A stretch of DNA of 5,361 bases from an uncultured Gammaproteobacteria bacterium (GTDB taxonomy: Bacteria > Pseudomonadota > Gammaproteobacteria > Pseudomonadales > DT-91), in contig CAKMZU010000112.1 of assembly GCA_929200485.1 (NCBI GenBank), positions 3,104 to 8,464 of the forward strand. The letters are read 5' to 3'. Made by a program: the position numbers and the translations under genes. Below, one piece after another: positions 5,048-5,361 of this stretch; the stretch's first letter is position 1, and the number at the start of each line of letters is the position of its first letter. The notes below the pieces were generated by a model. It did not search any database and was not told the DNA's origin. It saw only the letters and a list, made by a program, of their open reading frames with translations.

Positions 5048-5361
5048 ATGAAGATAACTCCATTAGTTTTACTATTTCTCTGTTTCGCATCTGCTCAATC
5101 CAAAGCATTCGCGGAAAGCAGTAAACAGACAATGGAAAGCGGCACCCTTGTATTAGACCTAAAATACGATACTCATCTGGAAAAATTCAATTTTCACGTA
5201 CTGGCAAACGATAAAATTGTTGATACCATCAAATTCGGTCAAAGGCTTGAATACAGACTTAACACTGGCAAAAAGACAATTCAAATAGTTAGCACCACGC
5301 TGGGGGCGATCTACAAAACCAAAAAAATTGAAGTTGATATAAAAGCTGAGCAAGAAACAAT
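5048..5361 (+). CDS. Exported protein of unknown function (partial, 3' end outside window)
   Basis: An ATG-started frame stays open for 104 codons to the window edge. It begins with a typical Sec signal peptide: MK, a hydrophobic core (about residues 4-16) and a likely AFA|ES cleavage after residue 22. There is no lipobox, since C12 sits within the hydrophobic core, so it is probably periplasmic rather than a lipoprotein. The mature part is beta-rich with alternating hydrophobic residues (TLVLDLKYD, FNFHVLAND, TIQIVST, KIEVDIKAE) and an NTGKKTIQIV segment reminiscent of PEGA/DUF2846-type small beta domains; that resemblance is an impression only. The ribosome-binding site is weak (GGG at 5038-5040), so the ATG at codon 29 cannot be wholly excluded, but the signal peptide supports the first. 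I do not recognise the family. It follows degS in the same direction after 104 bases. Confidence 0.72.
   Translation, partial: MKITPLVLLFLCFASAQSKAFAESSKQTMESGTLVLDLKYDTHLEKFNFHVLANDKIVDTIKFGQRLEYRLNTGKKTIQIVSTTLGAIYKTKKIEVDIKAEQET

Noticed and set aside
5159..5353. 64-codon minus-strand ORF at the right edge
   Set aside because: Opposite the signal-peptide-bearing plus-strand gene at 5048, which has a better start and promoter.
1..5361. CRISPR arrays, insertion sequences, tRNA genes, toxin-antitoxin or defence genes
   Set aside because: No repeated units, transposase-like frames, tRNA-like folds or recognisable defence proteins were seen; every long frame is a housekeeping gene or its shadow.

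Overview
The window is a stretch of ordinary gammaproteobacterial chromosome. It is moderately AT-rich by eye. Every confidently identified gene has a close Escherichia coli counterpart, and the order rpsI-rplM-zapE | zapG ... degS matches the E. coli neighbourhood (rpsI-rplM-zapE-zapG-degQ-degS). The protease resembles Pseudomonas AlgW somewhat more than E. coli DegS. The sequence does not allow a genus to be named. No rRNA, tRNA, CRISPR array, insertion sequence, phage gene or other sign of recent transfer was found.

Left part (1-2161, all minus strand): zapE, then rplM and rpsI, ending in a strong intrinsic terminator at about 47-78. rplM and rpsI are 13 bases apart and form the usual L13-S9 operon. 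A promoter with a GC-rich discriminator lies in the zapE-rplM gap. No terminator is visible between zapE and rplM, so zapE transcription may also feed the ribosomal genes.

Middle (2162-2503): a 342-base divergent gap between zapE (minus) and zapG (plus). It holds candidate promoters for both genes, an 18-bp inverted repeat, and two hairpin/T-run structures in the zapE direction. I see no convincing gene in it.

Right part: zapG (plus) converges on a NIF3-family gene (minus) with only 10 bases between stops. The NIF3 gene diverges from a degS/algW-type protease (plus); their predicted -10 elements overlap. After degS a further plus-strand gene starts at 5048 and runs off the window. It encodes a short exported protein of unknown function and has a perfect TTGACA -35 box upstream.

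Functionally the genes cover ribosome assembly (S9, L13), cell division and envelope integrity (ZapE, ZapG), envelope-stress signalling (DegS/AlgW, which starts RseA/MucA cleavage to release sigma-E/AlgU) and a conserved metal-binding protein (NIF3/YbgI). I found no undescribed system. The observations worth a second look are small: the leader of zapE, a nine-base G run in its Walker A codons, a non-standard active-site motif in the protease, the shared degS/NIF3 promoter region, and the unidentified exported protein at the right edge.
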